This document shows positions 34,916 through 44,730 of a stretch of DNA of 64,000 bases, one piece after another. The stretch comes from Bradyrhizobium daqingense (GTDB lineage: Bacteria; Pseudomonadota; Alphaproteobacteria; Rhizobiales; Xanthobacteraceae). The notes beneath the pieces were generated by a model. The model saw only the letters and a program-made list of their open reading frames with translations, had not been told where the DNA came from and searched no databases. Positions within the stretch are counted from its first letter, which is position 1. Every line of letters starts with the position of its first letter. The position numbers and the translations under genes were made by a program. The stretch is from assembly GCF_021044685.1 (NCBI RefSeq), contig NZ_CP088014.1, positions 2,404,001 to 2,468,000 of the forward strand. The letters are read 5' to 3'.

Positions 34916-36154
34916 TCAAAAAACCGTGCCGTCGCTGATCACCTTGAGCGGCGGCGAACCGTCAGGACGGCGTGCGAAGGCAATGGCGCGGCCGGCGGCC
35001 CAGGTGCCGCCTTCGAGAATGCTGGCGAGCGGCAATGTCTCGGCCGTGCGGCCGAGCTTGGTACGAATCCGTTCGGCCAGCCAGTCGAGCAGCGCCACGG
35101 TCAGCGCGCGCCATTCCACGACAAGCAGTGAATCCACCGCATGTGCGCGCTCGGCATCGGCAGGATCGCGCAGGCGCAGCACCTCGTGATCGACGAACAA
35201 GCCGCCATTGCGATACTCGGCAAGCCCGGTCAGGCCGTCGATATCGGTGACGGCAAAGCCGGCGTGTTGCAGCGGCTCGATAAGCGAATAGCTCAGCCAT
35301 TGCGACAGCTTATGCAGTGGCACGAGGCCGTCCGTTGCGTCGTTCGCCTTGATCGCCGGATGGCGCCAGCAATCGCCGAGCGGAATGCCGGCGAGTTCGA
35401 GCCGCGAGGGCCATATCGGCCCGAGCTGGTTCAGCGCCGCGGACAGGATGGTGGGCGCGGCAATGGCGCCGCCATTTGCCTGCGCTGCGATGTGATCGAA
35501 CAGCCCACCCGGCCGCGGCGTATCGTGCAAGCCGAAGACATCGGCATGCTCTGCCACCAGCTTCCCCAACCGGCGCAACAGATCGGCACGTCCCTCGAGC
35601 CCGAGCAGCGGATTGTTGTCGCCGACTTGAAAGGCGGACGTGAGAGCGGAGAGTGGCAATTGCGCGAGCACGTCCGCATCGGCTCTGAACGCTGCGCTTG
35701 CATCGTGCGAGAAGAGCCCGCCCGCGAACATGTCGAGGCTTGCGATCGCAAGCCCCTCGGAGCGGCCGATGGCTTGTCCCGTCTCCACGTCGCGGTATCG
35801 CCACGTAGCCCCCGCGCCGGCATCGAGCAGCACGCTGACGATCGCAAGGTCGAACTCCGCGCGCGCCCGCGCCGCGCGGTCGGGCCACGACACTGCGCCG
35901 GCCAGTTGTGCCCAGCGATCGACACCGCCCAGCACAAAGTGCCGCCAGCGCGCATGGAAGGGGATGTCCAGTGCCGGATAAGCCTTGCGCGTCACGGCGA
36001 GCACGGCGTCCGCGGCACCGTCCATGCGGTCGAGATCGACGGTGAAATGGCGCAAGCCATCGGCAAGGCCGATTTCGAGCATCCGGTGAGCCCGCGTGCG
36101 AACCGCATTTGCGGTGAGCAGCGAACGCGCTTGCAATTCCAAAGCCTCCGTCAT
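34916..36154 (-). CDS. urc4: URC4/DUF1688 family uracil-catabolism protein
   Basis: The 412-residue protein from the ATG at 36154 begins MTEALELQARSLLTANAVRT and shows the DUF1688 pattern FQVGDNNPLLGLEGRADLLRRLG and LPLASILEGGTWAAGRAIA. DUF1688 contains URC4, needed in yeast for the URC pathway of uracil degradation, of unknown reaction. It follows urc1 by seven bases and precedes upp, the two other genes of that pathway. Confidence 0.88.
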   Translation of the reverse strand: MTEALELQARSLLTANAVRTRAHRMLEIGLADGLRHFTVDLDRMDGAADAVLAVTRKAYPALDIPFHARWRHFVLGGVDRWAQLAGAVSWPDRAARARAEFDLAIVSVLLDAGAGATWRYRDVETGQAIGRSEGLAIASLDMFAGGLFSHDASAAFRADADVLAQLPLSALTSAFQVGDNNPLLGLEGRADLLRRLGKLVAEHADVFGLHDTPRPGGLFDHIAAQANGGAIAAPTILSAALNQLGPIWPSRLELAGIPLGDCWRHPAIKANDATDGLVPLHKLSQWLSYSLIEPLQHAGFAVTDIDGLTGLAEYRNGGLFVDHEVLRLRDPADAERAHAVDSLLVVEWRALTVALLDWLAERIRTKLGRTAETLPLASILEGGTWAAGRAIAFARRPDGSPPLKVISDGTVF

Positions 36155-36161
36155 CGCGCGA

Positions 36162-37418
36162 TCAGTATTTTTCCAGCGAACGCCCGACCACGCCATCCAC
36201 GTCCTTCTCCGGCGCGATGTCGGTCGAGTAATAGCCGGCCGCCTTCTTTGCGGCGATCTCGACATAGGCATCGGCCGGGATCAGCTCCGGCGGGATCGGC
36301 ACGCGCTCGACGATGTCGATGCCCTGCGAGGTCAGCGCGTCGTACTTCATGTCGCTCATCGACAGGAGGCGGTCGATGCGCTTCAGGCCGAGCCAGTGGA
36401 TCGTATCCGGCATCAATTGCTGGAAGCGCGCGTCCTGGACGCCGGCGACGCATTCGGTGCGCTCGAAATAGGCCGCGGCCGCATCGCCATCCTCTTGGCG
36501 CTTGCGCGCATTGTAGACCAGGAATTTGGTGACCTCGCCGAGCGCGCGGCCTTCCTTGCGGTTATAGACGACGAGCCCGAGCCCGCCCTCCTGCGCGCCA
36601 CGCGCGGATTCCTCGATGCCATGGATCAGGTAGGGACGGCAGGTGCAGATGTCGGAGCCGAACACGTCGGAGCCGTTGCACTCGTCATGCACGCGGCAGG
36701 TGATCTTTGTCCGATGGTCCGGCAGTTTCGTCACGTCGCCGAACAGGTAGACCGTGGTGCCACCGATCGGCGGTAAAAACACCTTCATGTCCGGCCGCGT
36801 CACCAGCTCCGGGAACATGCCGGCGGTCTGTTCGAACAGCGTGCGGCGCAGCTCGGTCTCGCCGGTGCCGAAGCGCGTCGCAAGGCCGGGCAGGTACCAG
36901 ACCGGATCGATCGCGATCTTCACCACCGACACGCTGCCATTGGCGTGCACGACCTCGCCGTCGGCGCGTAAGCGCTTTGCGGCTAGCGCCTCGCGGATCT
37001 CCGGTAGGTCGAGCCGGGCCCGCGTCACCGCAATGCTCGGGCGAATGTCGACGCCTTCGGCGATCTCCTGGCGGAAGTTTTCGGCGACGAGATGACCCCA
37101 GGGATCGAGCGCGACGATCTTTGCGGGGTCCTGCCACTGCTCGAACGGCCCGATGGTCGCGGCCGGAAACGTGTTGGTGAGATCGGGCCGGCGGATCGGA
37201 TCGAGTGCGCCGGCGGAGACCGCGAGCGCCCGGTACATCGCATAGGAGCCGCCATGGCTGCCGATCACGTTGCGATCGCCCGAGCGCGACACCGTGCCGA
37301 TGATCGGCCCGCGGGCGCGCGCATCAGTGGCGCCCCAATGGATCGGGAAGGCGGCCTTCCGGCCCGGCTCCGGATGGGAGGTCAGGCGGATGTGGTCGGT
37401 ACGGTTCGCGCGGCTCAT
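36162..37418 (-). CDS. urc1: GTP cyclohydrolase II-like URC1 protein
   Basis: The 418-residue protein is longer than RibA. Its C-terminal half resembles GTP cyclohydrolase II, with the three zinc cysteines in RVHDECNGSDVFGSDICTCRP and the YNRKEGRALGEVTKF segment (RibA has YLRQEGRGIGL). URC1 members of this group act on a uracil-derived nucleotide in the URC pathway rather than making riboflavin. The linked urc4 and upp genes support this reading over riboflavin synthesis. The leader holds a terminator-like hairpin. Confidence 0.88.
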   Translation of the reverse strand: MSRANRTDHIRLTSHPEPGRKAAFPIHWGATDARARGPIIGTVSRSGDRNVIGSHGGSYAMYRALAVSAGALDPIRRPDLTNTFPAATIGPFEQWQDPAKIVALDPWGHLVAENFRQEIAEGVDIRPSIAVTRARLDLPEIREALAAKRLRADGEVVHANGSVSVVKIAIDPVWYLPGLATRFGTGETELRRTLFEQTAGMFPELVTRPDMKVFLPPIGGTTVYLFGDVTKLPDHRTKITCRVHDECNGSDVFGSDICTCRPYLIHGIEESARGAQEGGLGLVVYNRKEGRALGEVTKFLVYNARKRQEDGDAAAAYFERTECVAGVQDARFQQLMPDTIHWLGLKRIDRLLSMSDMKYDALTSQGIDIVERVPIPPELIPADAYVEIAAKKAAGYYSTDIAPEKDVDGVVGRSLEKY

Positions 37419-37730
37419 GTCCAGGCTCCCAAAAAGCCAACGGCCCGCCGCTCGGACGGGCCTGGCTCGGTCGCGTTGCCAGTCGAGGACCCCGGCGACG
37501 CGAGCTCAATCCAACATATTGTAGCGGCAAGCCGCGACAGACAAGTTAATCGTGCCGGGGCGGGCAGGGCCCTTTGCGGCCAAATAGCTGCTGCCTGCCG
37601 ACCTCCGCAAAAGTCAGTTTAAGAGATTGAAATATTGTCGGTTTTCGTGTTTTCAAGGGTTGAATGGTCCGGCTGTGTGGACGGCGAGGTCCGTTCGGAC
37701 GCCTTGCCATCGCCTGCCTTGGAGACTGCC
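37419..37730. other. Intergenic region of 312 bases
   Basis: Contains the leader and promoter of urc1 on the minus strand and the upstream region of the threonine-synthase-like pseudogene. Apart from the hairpin at 37427-37462 and an AT-richer stretch near 37510-37640, no feature was recognised. Confidence 0.5.
37427..37462 (-). promoter_or_regulatory. Attenuator-like hairpin in the urc1 leader
   Basis: Read on the minus strand, GGCCCG and CGGGCC pair around a nine-base loop and are followed by GTTGGC and five T, then GGGAG as ribosome site and the urc1 ATG. A GC-rich hairpin with a T run this close to the start could stop transcription or hide the ribosome site. Regulatory use is inferred. 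Confidence 0.45.
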
Positions 37731-38858
<1,128 letters not shown>

Positions 38859-38874
38859 GGCGGAGCGGGCCGTG

Positions 38875-39034
38875 CTTACCCTCCCCTGGAGGGGGAGGGT
38901 CGATCGCGCGTAGCGCGAGCGGGGTGGGGTGATCTCTCCCCTCGGGCAGTCCCTTGAGGATAGATCACCCCACCCCGTCTCACATTTCGCTGCGCTCAAT
39001 GCGAGCCGACCCTCCCCCTCCAGGGGAGGGTAAG
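38875..39034. repeat. Long perfect inverted repeat, 28-base arms
   Basis: The first 28 bases (38875-38902, beginning CTTACCCTCCCCTGG) and the last 28 (39007-39034, ending CAGGGGAGGGTAAG) are exact reverse complements. Inner arms GGGGTGGGGTGATC and GATCACCCCACCCCG extend the hairpin. It sits between convergent genes. Confidence 0.9.
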
Positions 39035-39041
39035 ACCGACT

Positions 39042-39857
39042 TCACTCCTTCAAATCATTCACGCGCTTCACCCATGCGCGCACGTCCTTGAGCACGGCGG
39101 GCAGCACCGCCTTGACCTCCGCCACCGTCATGCCGGCCTTGATGCGGGGATCGTAGAGCACGTTGAGGATGTACTGGTCGTAGACGTCGAAATAGCCCAT
39201 CGAGACGTTGTCGTTGAACATCGTCCAGGGCACGCTCGAGGTGTCGTTGATCGGCCCGAGCGATTGCAGCAGCTCCTCATAGGCGCAATCGAGGAAGGTG
39301 AAATCGCCGTTGTCGACGGTGAGGATGACGTCGGAATGCTCGATCTCGAAATTGTCGTTCTTGCGGAATCCGGACAGGCATTGCGGATCGAGCGAGGAGC
39401 GGATCTCGCGCGCCTTCTCGGCGCCGTAGAAGCTGGTGAGGGTGCGGAAGAGGTCGCGGTCGCGCACGAGCTTCACGCGCACATTCGCCGCCTCGTTGGT
39501 CTCGATCATGGCGATGTCGAGATGCTGCACGCGGCGGGCGATGTCGGAGACGACCTTCGCGAGCTGCGCCTTGCGATCGGCGCGGTCGCTCTCGGCATAG
39601 ACGCGCACCGGCCCGTCGAACTTGCGGATGCGGTCGACGCGGCCGGCGAGATGATATTCGGCGCCGAACGCCGTCTTCAGGAAGCCCTCGACGATCTCGC
39701 CGTCGGTGAAGCTCTTCCGCTCGGAGCGCTGGCGCGAGGTGACCGCGGGCAGTTCGCCCGCCGCAGCCCGGGATGCGGCGTCAGGGACCAATGTAAACGC
39801 GGCGAGCACCAGGAGGGCGATGCGGAGGCGAGGCGAGGGCGGATTTAGAGCGCTCAT
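39042..39857 (-). CDS. DUF2927 exported protein
   Basis: The ATG at 39857 gives 271 residues with an N-terminal signal-anchor-like helix (RIALLVLAAFTLVPDAASRAAA). The DUF2927 core (about 50-260) includes KTAFGAEYHLAGRVDRIRKF, two cysteines (DPQCLSGF and FLDCAYEELL) and the RIKAGMTVAEVKAVLP end. The cysteines may pair in the periplasm. Function is unknown. Confidence 0.85.
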   Translation of the reverse strand: MSALNPPSPRLRIALLVLAAFTLVPDAASRAAAGELPAVTSRQRSERKSFTDGEIVEGFLKTAFGAEYHLAGRVDRIRKFDGPVRVYAESDRADRKAQLAKVVSDIARRVQHLDIAMIETNEAANVRVKLVRDRDLFRTLTSFYGAEKAREIRSSLDPQCLSGFRKNDNFEIEHSDVILTVDNGDFTFLDCAYEELLQSLGPINDTSSVPWTMFNDNVSMGYFDVYDQYILNVLYDPRIKAGMTVAEVKAVLPAVLKDVRAWVKRVNDLKE

Positions 39858-39947
39858 CGTCCGCCGACGCTGCCGCATTCACCCCGCGCGCACAAGCCCG
39901 CAAATGCACGCGCCCCTATGGGTTCCCACCGCCGTCGCCGTTGCGGC

Positions 39948-40526
39948 CTAGTTGTTCAGCACCACCACGGTGGTGCCGACGGCGACGCGGCTGTAGAGGT
40001 CGGTGACGTCGTCATTGGTCATGCGGAAGCAGCCCGAGGACACCGCCTGGCCGATCGTCTCCGGCTCGTTGGAGCCGTGGATGCGGTACAGCGTCGAGCC
40101 CAGATACATCGCGCGTGCGCCGAGTGGATTGTCGACGCCGCCCTTCATGTGGCGCGGCAGGTCGGGCCGGCGGGCCAGCATCTGCGCTGGTGGCGTCCAA
40201 GCCGGCCATTCCCTCTTCGCGGTGATCCTGTGCACCCCGCCCCAGCGGAAGCCGTCCCGGCCGACGCCGATGCCGTAGCGGAGCGCCTGTCCGTTCTGGA
40301 GCACCAGGTACAGCCGCCGCTCACTGGTGTTCACCACGATCGTGCCGGGCGCGTAATTGCCGTTATACATGACGGTGGTGCGGGGGACGGGATTGGCGCC
40401 GGAACGGAAGAAGTTCGGGCCGCCGCCCATGATGTCGCGCGAGTCGAACTCTTCGGCGAGCGCTCCGCCTGCGGTCGCGGACAGCAGAGCGACGGCGGCG
40501 ATCGGCGCGGCAAAAAACCGGATCAT
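39948..40526 (-). CDS. L,D-transpeptidase (YkuD family)
   Basis: The ATG at 40526 gives a 192-residue exported protein with signal peptide (to about ALAEE). The YkuD domain covers about 65-190 with YRIHGSNEPETIG and the catalytic SSGCFRMTNDD (Cys nucleophile, His in HGSNE). It cross-links peptidoglycan or attaches proteins to it. The build is the common small rhizobial type of which many paralogues exist per genome. Confidence 0.93.
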   Translation of the reverse strand: MIRFFAAPIAAVALLSATAGGALAEEFDSRDIMGGGPNFFRSGANPVPRTTVMYNGNYAPGTIVVNTSERRLYLVLQNGQALRYGIGVGRDGFRWGGVHRITAKREWPAWTPPAQMLARRPDLPRHMKGGVDNPLGARAMYLGSTLYRIHGSNEPETIGQAVSSGCFRMTNDDVTDLYSRVAVGTTVVVLNN

Positions 40527-40789
40527 TGTTTTCCCCAGCAAGAAATCGATTCAATGAACGCCACAGGCCATATTCGCGGGGATTCCGCAAGCCACGGGGC
40601 CGTGAGGGGGGCCATGCTCCATGATTGGCGTTACCAAATCGGCAACCACAATTTGCCGAAAAACATTAGCCAAACCCGCGCATGCCCGCGCGGGGCAGGG
40701 CAGCAACGGCGGCTATTGCTTTGACGGACCGCGCGAACAATGATTGATCGGGTGGATCACCTGAAAAGACCGGTTGCGGAGCAAAAAGA

Positions 40790-42337
40790 ATGAATGGTGC
40801 GGAAAGCCTGGTGCGGACGATGGTCAAGGGCGGGGTGGACGTCTGCTTCACCAATCCCGGCACCTCCGAGATGCATTTTGTAGCAGCGCTCGACCGCGTT
40901 CCCGGCATGCGCTGCGTGCTCGGCCTGTTCGAAGGCGTGGTGACGGGCGCCGCCGACGGCTATTTCCGCATGAAGGGAACGCCGGCCTCGACGCTGCTGC
41001 ATCTCGGCCCCGGGCTCGCCAACGGCCTTGCCAATCTGCACAACGCCAAGAAGGCTAATTCCGGCATCGTCAACATCGTGGGCCAGCACGCGGTCTACCA
41101 CATCGGCTACAACGCGCCGCTGACCTCCGACATCGAGGGCCTGGCCCGGCCGATGTCGTCCTGGGTCCGCACCTCGCCGGATTCCAGATCGGTCGCTGCC
41201 GACGGCGCCGCGGCGATCGCCGCCGCCAAGAGCGCGCCGCCGCAGATCGCGACCCTGATCCTGCCCGCCGATACCGCCTGGAACGAGGCCGACGGCATTG
41301 CCGAGGTTCCGGCCGAGCAGCAGCGCGCGAGCTATTCGCCGCAGGCGGTCGAGCAGGCCGCCAGGATCCTGCATGGCGACGGCGAGGGCACGCTGCTCCT
41401 GATGACCGGCAGCGCCTTGAGCGAGCAGGGCTTGGCCCTGGCCGAGCGCATCGCGGGCAAGACCGGCTGCACCGTGATGGGCCCGACCTTCCGCCCCAAG
41501 ATGGCGCGCGGCCGCGGCCGCTTCTCGATCGACCGCATCCACTACGTGATCGAGCAGGCGCTGCCGATGCTGGCCAAGTTCCGGCACATCGTGCTGGTCG
41601 AGTCCGACGATCCCGTGGCGTTCTTCGCCTATCCGAACAAGCCGAGCATGCTCAAGCCCGAGGGCTGCGAGGTCCATCGCATGACGTCCTGGGGCGAGAA
41701 CTCTGTCGCGGCGCTCGAAGCGCTGGCCGGCGTCGTGAAGGCCAGCGCCAAGGACGTCAAGCCGCAGGCCTTGGCTGAGCTGGTCAAGCCGACCGGCGCG
41801 CTCAATTTCGCCTCGATCGCGCAGGCGATCGCCTGTGCGATCCCCGAGAACGCCATCATGGTCGACGAATCCCTCACCACCGGCCGCGGCTTCTTCCCGC
41901 CGACGGCGGCGGCGGCTCCGCACGACTGGCTCCAGAACATGGGCGGCTCGATCGGCTTCTCGACGCCGCTCTCGATCGGCGCCGCGATCGCTTGCCCGGA
42001 CCGCAAGGTCATCACCATGGTCGGCGACGGCAGCGCGATGTACACCATCCAGTCGCTGTGGACGCAGGCGCGCGAGAACCTCGACATCGTCACCATCGTG
42101 TTCGCCAACCGCATCTACCAGATCCTGCGCGGCGAGTTCGACAATGTCGGTGCCGGCGAGCCCGGCCAGCGTGCCAACGACATGCTCAGGCTCGATCGCC
42201 CGACGCTGGATTTCGTCGCGCTCGCGAAAGGCATGGGCGTGCCCGGCCGGGCCGTCACCAATGCCGACGAGTTCAACAAGGCGCTGGCTGAAGCCGTCGC
42301 CGAGCCCGGGCCGCGCCTCATCGAAGTCCAGATGTAA
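40790..42337 (+). CDS. Thiamine-diphosphate enzyme, acetolactate-synthase large-subunit-like
   Basis: A 515-residue ThDP enzyme: the glutamate-containing N-terminal domain with FTNPGTSEMHFVAALDR and LFEGVVTGAADGYFRM (catalytic Glu), and the cofactor motif GDGSAMYTIQSLWTQAR. It lacks an IlvN-type partner gene, so it is probably not the main biosynthetic acetolactate synthase. A gene for a small PD-(D/E)xK-like protein starts 36 bases downstream on the same strand. The substrate is not known. Confidence 0.88.
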   Translation: MNGAESLVRTMVKGGVDVCFTNPGTSEMHFVAALDRVPGMRCVLGLFEGVVTGAADGYFRMKGTPASTLLHLGPGLANGLANLHNAKKANSGIVNIVGQHAVYHIGYNAPLTSDIEGLARPMSSWVRTSPDSRSVAADGAAAIAAAKSAPPQIATLILPADTAWNEADGIAEVPAEQQRASYSPQAVEQAARILHGDGEGTLLLMTGSALSEQGLALAERIAGKTGCTVMGPTFRPKMARGRGRFSIDRIHYVIEQALPMLAKFRHIVLVESDDPVAFFAYPNKPSMLKPEGCEVHRMTSWGENSVAALEALAGVVKASAKDVKPQALAELVKPTGALNFASIAQAIACAIPENAIMVDESLTTGRGFFPPTAAAAPHDWLQNMGGSIGFSTPLSIGAAIACPDRKVITMVGDGSAMYTIQSLWTQARENLDIVTIVFANRIYQILRGEFDNVGAGEPGQRANDMLRLDRPTLDFVALAKGMGVPGRAVTNADEFNKALAEAVAEPGPRLIEVQM

Positions 42338-42373
42338 AGAAACATTGGAGCGGCGCGGCGGGGCTGAGGAAAA

Positions 42374-42889
42374 ATGCAGACCGAGCTGAACAAGGTGATC
42401 GCGGCGCTCCGGGACTTCTACGCCAACGAGACGTTCCTGTTCGAGAAGGACGTCGGCGAGCGTGCGATCACGCATCGCTTCGCGGTGCACCTGGAGAAGC
42501 AGTTCGCGGGCTGGTCGGTCGATTGCAATTACGACCGGCTCGGCGAGCGCACGCTGCACCTGCCACACGGCAGCATCATCTCGACCGACGATCATCTGGG
42601 CAAATCGATCTATCCCGACGTCGCGGTGCACCAGCGCGAGATCCCGAACAATCTGCTTACCGTCGAGATCCGCAAGGCCAGCAATCACACGCCGCTGGAG
42701 CACGACCGGCACAAGCTGCGCGCGCTGACCGACGTGCATGTCTGGTTTCCGTATTGGATCGGCGTGCTGCTGGTGCTGGATAGGCACCACGTGACGATGT
42801 CGGAAGTCTATGTCAGCGCGACGCTCGATGAGGCGCAGTCGCGCTGGTTCGCAAGCCGGCTGGCGGGGGTCGGACTAGCGGCCCCTTGA
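42374..42889 (+). CDS. Small PD-(D/E)xK-like protein (171 aa)
   Basis: No named family recognised. The layout resembles a restriction-endonuclease-like fold: an early acidic helix (GERAITHRFAVHLEKQF), then IYPDVAVHQRE, then NNLLTVEIRKASNHTP, spaced as E...PD...ExRK, and a later HDRHKLRAL. The spacing PD to ExK is normal for the superfamily. Whether it is an active nuclease is open. It is the second gene after a ThDP enzyme, with GAGGAAAA as ribosome site, an odd context for a nuclease. Confidence 0.65.
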   Translation: MQTELNKVIAALRDFYANETFLFEKDVGERAITHRFAVHLEKQFAGWSVDCNYDRLGERTLHLPHGSIISTDDHLGKSIYPDVAVHQREIPNNLLTVEIRKASNHTPLEHDRHKLRALTDVHVWFPYWIGVLLVLDRHHVTMSEVYVSATLDEAQSRWFASRLAGVGLAAP

Positions 42890-43134
42890 AGCGCTTACTG
42901 CTTTCTTCCGTCCCGCAACTCTGGCCTTCGTGCGCCTTCATCCGCCTGCAGCGGCTCTTTAGGCGCTTTTTCTCGCCATCGCGCATCGGACAGAAATAAT
43001 CCTCCTTCCACCAACGCGCATTTGCAACGCGATTCCATTGCCGCGAGCGCGGTTACATCGCATCTATTGAATGGTTGCCGCGGCAAGTTGCTGAGACGTC
43101 TGGCGAAACGGACGTTCGGGCTTGTCGAACTTCA

Positions 43135-44136
43135 ATGAGGATTTCTGCTGTGCGCTTCGTTCGATCTCTCCGCTTGCTGGCCGCATCCATCTTGACCGCA
43201 TCGGTGCTCATGAGTGCCAGCGGCGCGAGCGCCGGTGTTTGGCCGAACCGTACCATCAAGCTCATCGTGCCGTTCCCTCCCGGGGGCGCCGCCGATACCG
43301 TCGCACGCGTCTACGCGGACAAGCTGAGCGAGGCGCTCAAGCAGCCCGTCGTCATCGAGAACAAGGCAGGCGCAGGCACCGCGATTGCGGCCGAAGCCGT
43401 CGCCGCCGCGGAGCCCGATGGCTACACCTTGTCGCTCGCTCCCGCCGGCCAGCTCACCATCCTGCCGCACATCAACAAGGAGATCAGGTACGATCCCTTC
43501 AAGAGTTTCGCGCCAGTGTCGAACCTGGCGACGGTCCCCTACGTGCTGGCGGTCGGTCCGGACACGCCGGTCTCGAACGCAAGGGACCTCGTCGCTGCCG
43601 CGAACAAAGATCCGGGCAAATTGACCTATTCTTCCTGCGGTCCTGGCACGCTCTGTCATTTGAGCGGCGAACTCTTCCAGCGCCAAACCGGCACGAAGCT
43701 CCTGCATGTGCCGTTCAAGGGCAGCGCCCCGGCGGTCAACGCACTCCTGGGCAACGTCGTCAATCTGTCGTTCGACACGCTGACCGTGCTGGCGCCGCAG
43801 ATCCGCGACGGAAAGATCAAGGGCCTTCTCGTCACCAGCCGCGAGCGCTCATCGCAGCTGCCCGACGTCCCGACCGCAGCCGAAGCCGGTGTGTCGGACT
43901 TCGTGGTCGATTCCTGGTTTGGATTGGTTGCGCCCGCAGGTACCCCGGCTGAAATCATCCAGCGCCTGAACGCGGAAGTCGTGCGCATCGGAGCGCAGCC
44001 CGATGTCCGAACTCGGTTGGGGGCTCAGGGACTACGCGTCACCACCTCGACGCCCGAGGGATTTACCGACATCATCAAGGCCGACTACGGCCGCTGGGGC
44101 AAGGTGATCAAGGATTCGGGCGTAGAGGTCTTCTGA
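43135..44136 (+). CDS. Bug-family (TctC-type) solute-binding protein
   Basis: ATG at 43135 gives 333 residues with a signal peptide (to about GASAGVWP). Family marks are IKLIVPFPPGGAADTVARVYADKL, VIENKAGAGTAIAAEAVA and LPDVPTAAEAGV. Bug proteins bind carboxylates in the periplasm and feed tripartite tricarboxylate transporters or act as sensors. No TctA/TctB gene lies nearby, so this is an orphan, as is frequent. Confidence 0.93.
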   Translation: MRISAVRFVRSLRLLAASILTASVLMSASGASAGVWPNRTIKLIVPFPPGGAADTVARVYADKLSEALKQPVVIENKAGAGTAIAAEAVAAAEPDGYTLSLAPAGQLTILPHINKEIRYDPFKSFAPVSNLATVPYVLAVGPDTPVSNARDLVAAANKDPGKLTYSSCGPGTLCHLSGELFQRQTGTKLLHVPFKGSAPAVNALLGNVVNLSFDTLTVLAPQIRDGKIKGLLVTSRERSSQLPDVPTAAEAGVSDFVVDSWFGLVAPAGTPAEIIQRLNAEVVRIGAQPDVRTRLGAQGLRVTTSTPEGFTDIIKADYGRWGKVIKDSGVEVF

Positions 44137-44137
44137 C

Positions 44138-44184
44138 GCATGATCCGGAAAAGCGCGAAGCGTGGGTTTCCGGAAAGGTCATTC
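44138..44184. repeat. Palindromic repeat family B
   Basis: GCATGATCCGGAAAAGCG is answered by TTTCCGGAAAGGTCAT. Starts just after the stop codon of the Bug-type gene, the same position relative to a gene as the copy at 4257. Confidence 0.7.
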
Positions 44185-44204
44185 GTAAACAGCAGCAAGA
44201 TGCG

Positions 44205-44234
44205 AAGCGGCGTGCGCTTTTGCGCACGCCGCTT
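44205..44234. terminator. Bidirectional hairpin terminator
   Basis: AAGCGGCGTGCGC and GCGCACGCCGCTT pair perfectly (13 base pairs) around a TTTT loop, between the Bug-type gene and the convergent DUF3551 gene, six bases from the latter's stop codon. Confidence 0.8.
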
Positions 44235-44239
44235 TCTCG

Positions 44240-44473
44240 TCAGTAGTAATAGGGCTGCGAGTAGGCGTAGCGCGGGTTGATGCCGCAATAGGCCGACGTG
44301 CCGGAGGCGCTCGCCGCACATTGCTGATAGCTCGAGAACTGGCAGTTGCCGGGATAGCCCCAGTGGCGGCCTTGCAGGCAATATCTGTCGCTGCCGGCCT
44401 GGGCCGGCGCCGCCGACAACGACGCGGCGATCAGGGTTGCGAACGATGCAAGCGTGAGGATGGTGCGACGCAT
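44240..44473 (-). CDS. DUF3551 small exported protein
   Basis: The 77-residue product has a signal peptide (to about PAQAG) and the DUF3551 pattern YCLQGRHWGYPGNCQFSSYQQC, followed by TSAYCGINPRYAY. Four cysteines in the mature part could form two disulfides. The family is very common in Bradyrhizobium; its function is unknown. The start ATG has a GGAG-type ribosome site. Confidence 0.9.
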   Translation of the reverse strand: MRRTILTLASFATLIAASLSAAPAQAGSDRYCLQGRHWGYPGNCQFSSYQQCAASASGTSAYCGINPRYAYSQPYYY

Positions 44474-44730
44474 TTCAATCTCCTTCGATGGTGGTGGAAC
44501 GGCCGTGCTTGGCGTTCCCGTGGCCTGTCTGACGCACGGTCATGCTGTGTTGGTGTCGACGACGCCGGATGCGTTCGAGGCGAGGTACATCGTGCCGCAG
44601 CCGGCGGCGGCCACTGTGATCTCGGCCACAGTTCGCACGCGGGTTCCGACCTATTCTCGGCGAACTTGCATGCCTCGATCCCGTGGGACTAGGCTTGCCT
44701 CATTCGGATCAGGCATTTTTGGAGGTTCTG

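Noticed and set aside
36162..37418. Riboflavin gene ribA
   Set aside because: Longer than RibA, altered active-site segment, and linked to urc4 and upp instead of rib genes.
40757..42790. 677-codon open frame opposite the thiamine-diphosphate enzyme
   Set aside because: Same shadow effect; the plus-strand gene has all catalytic motifs.
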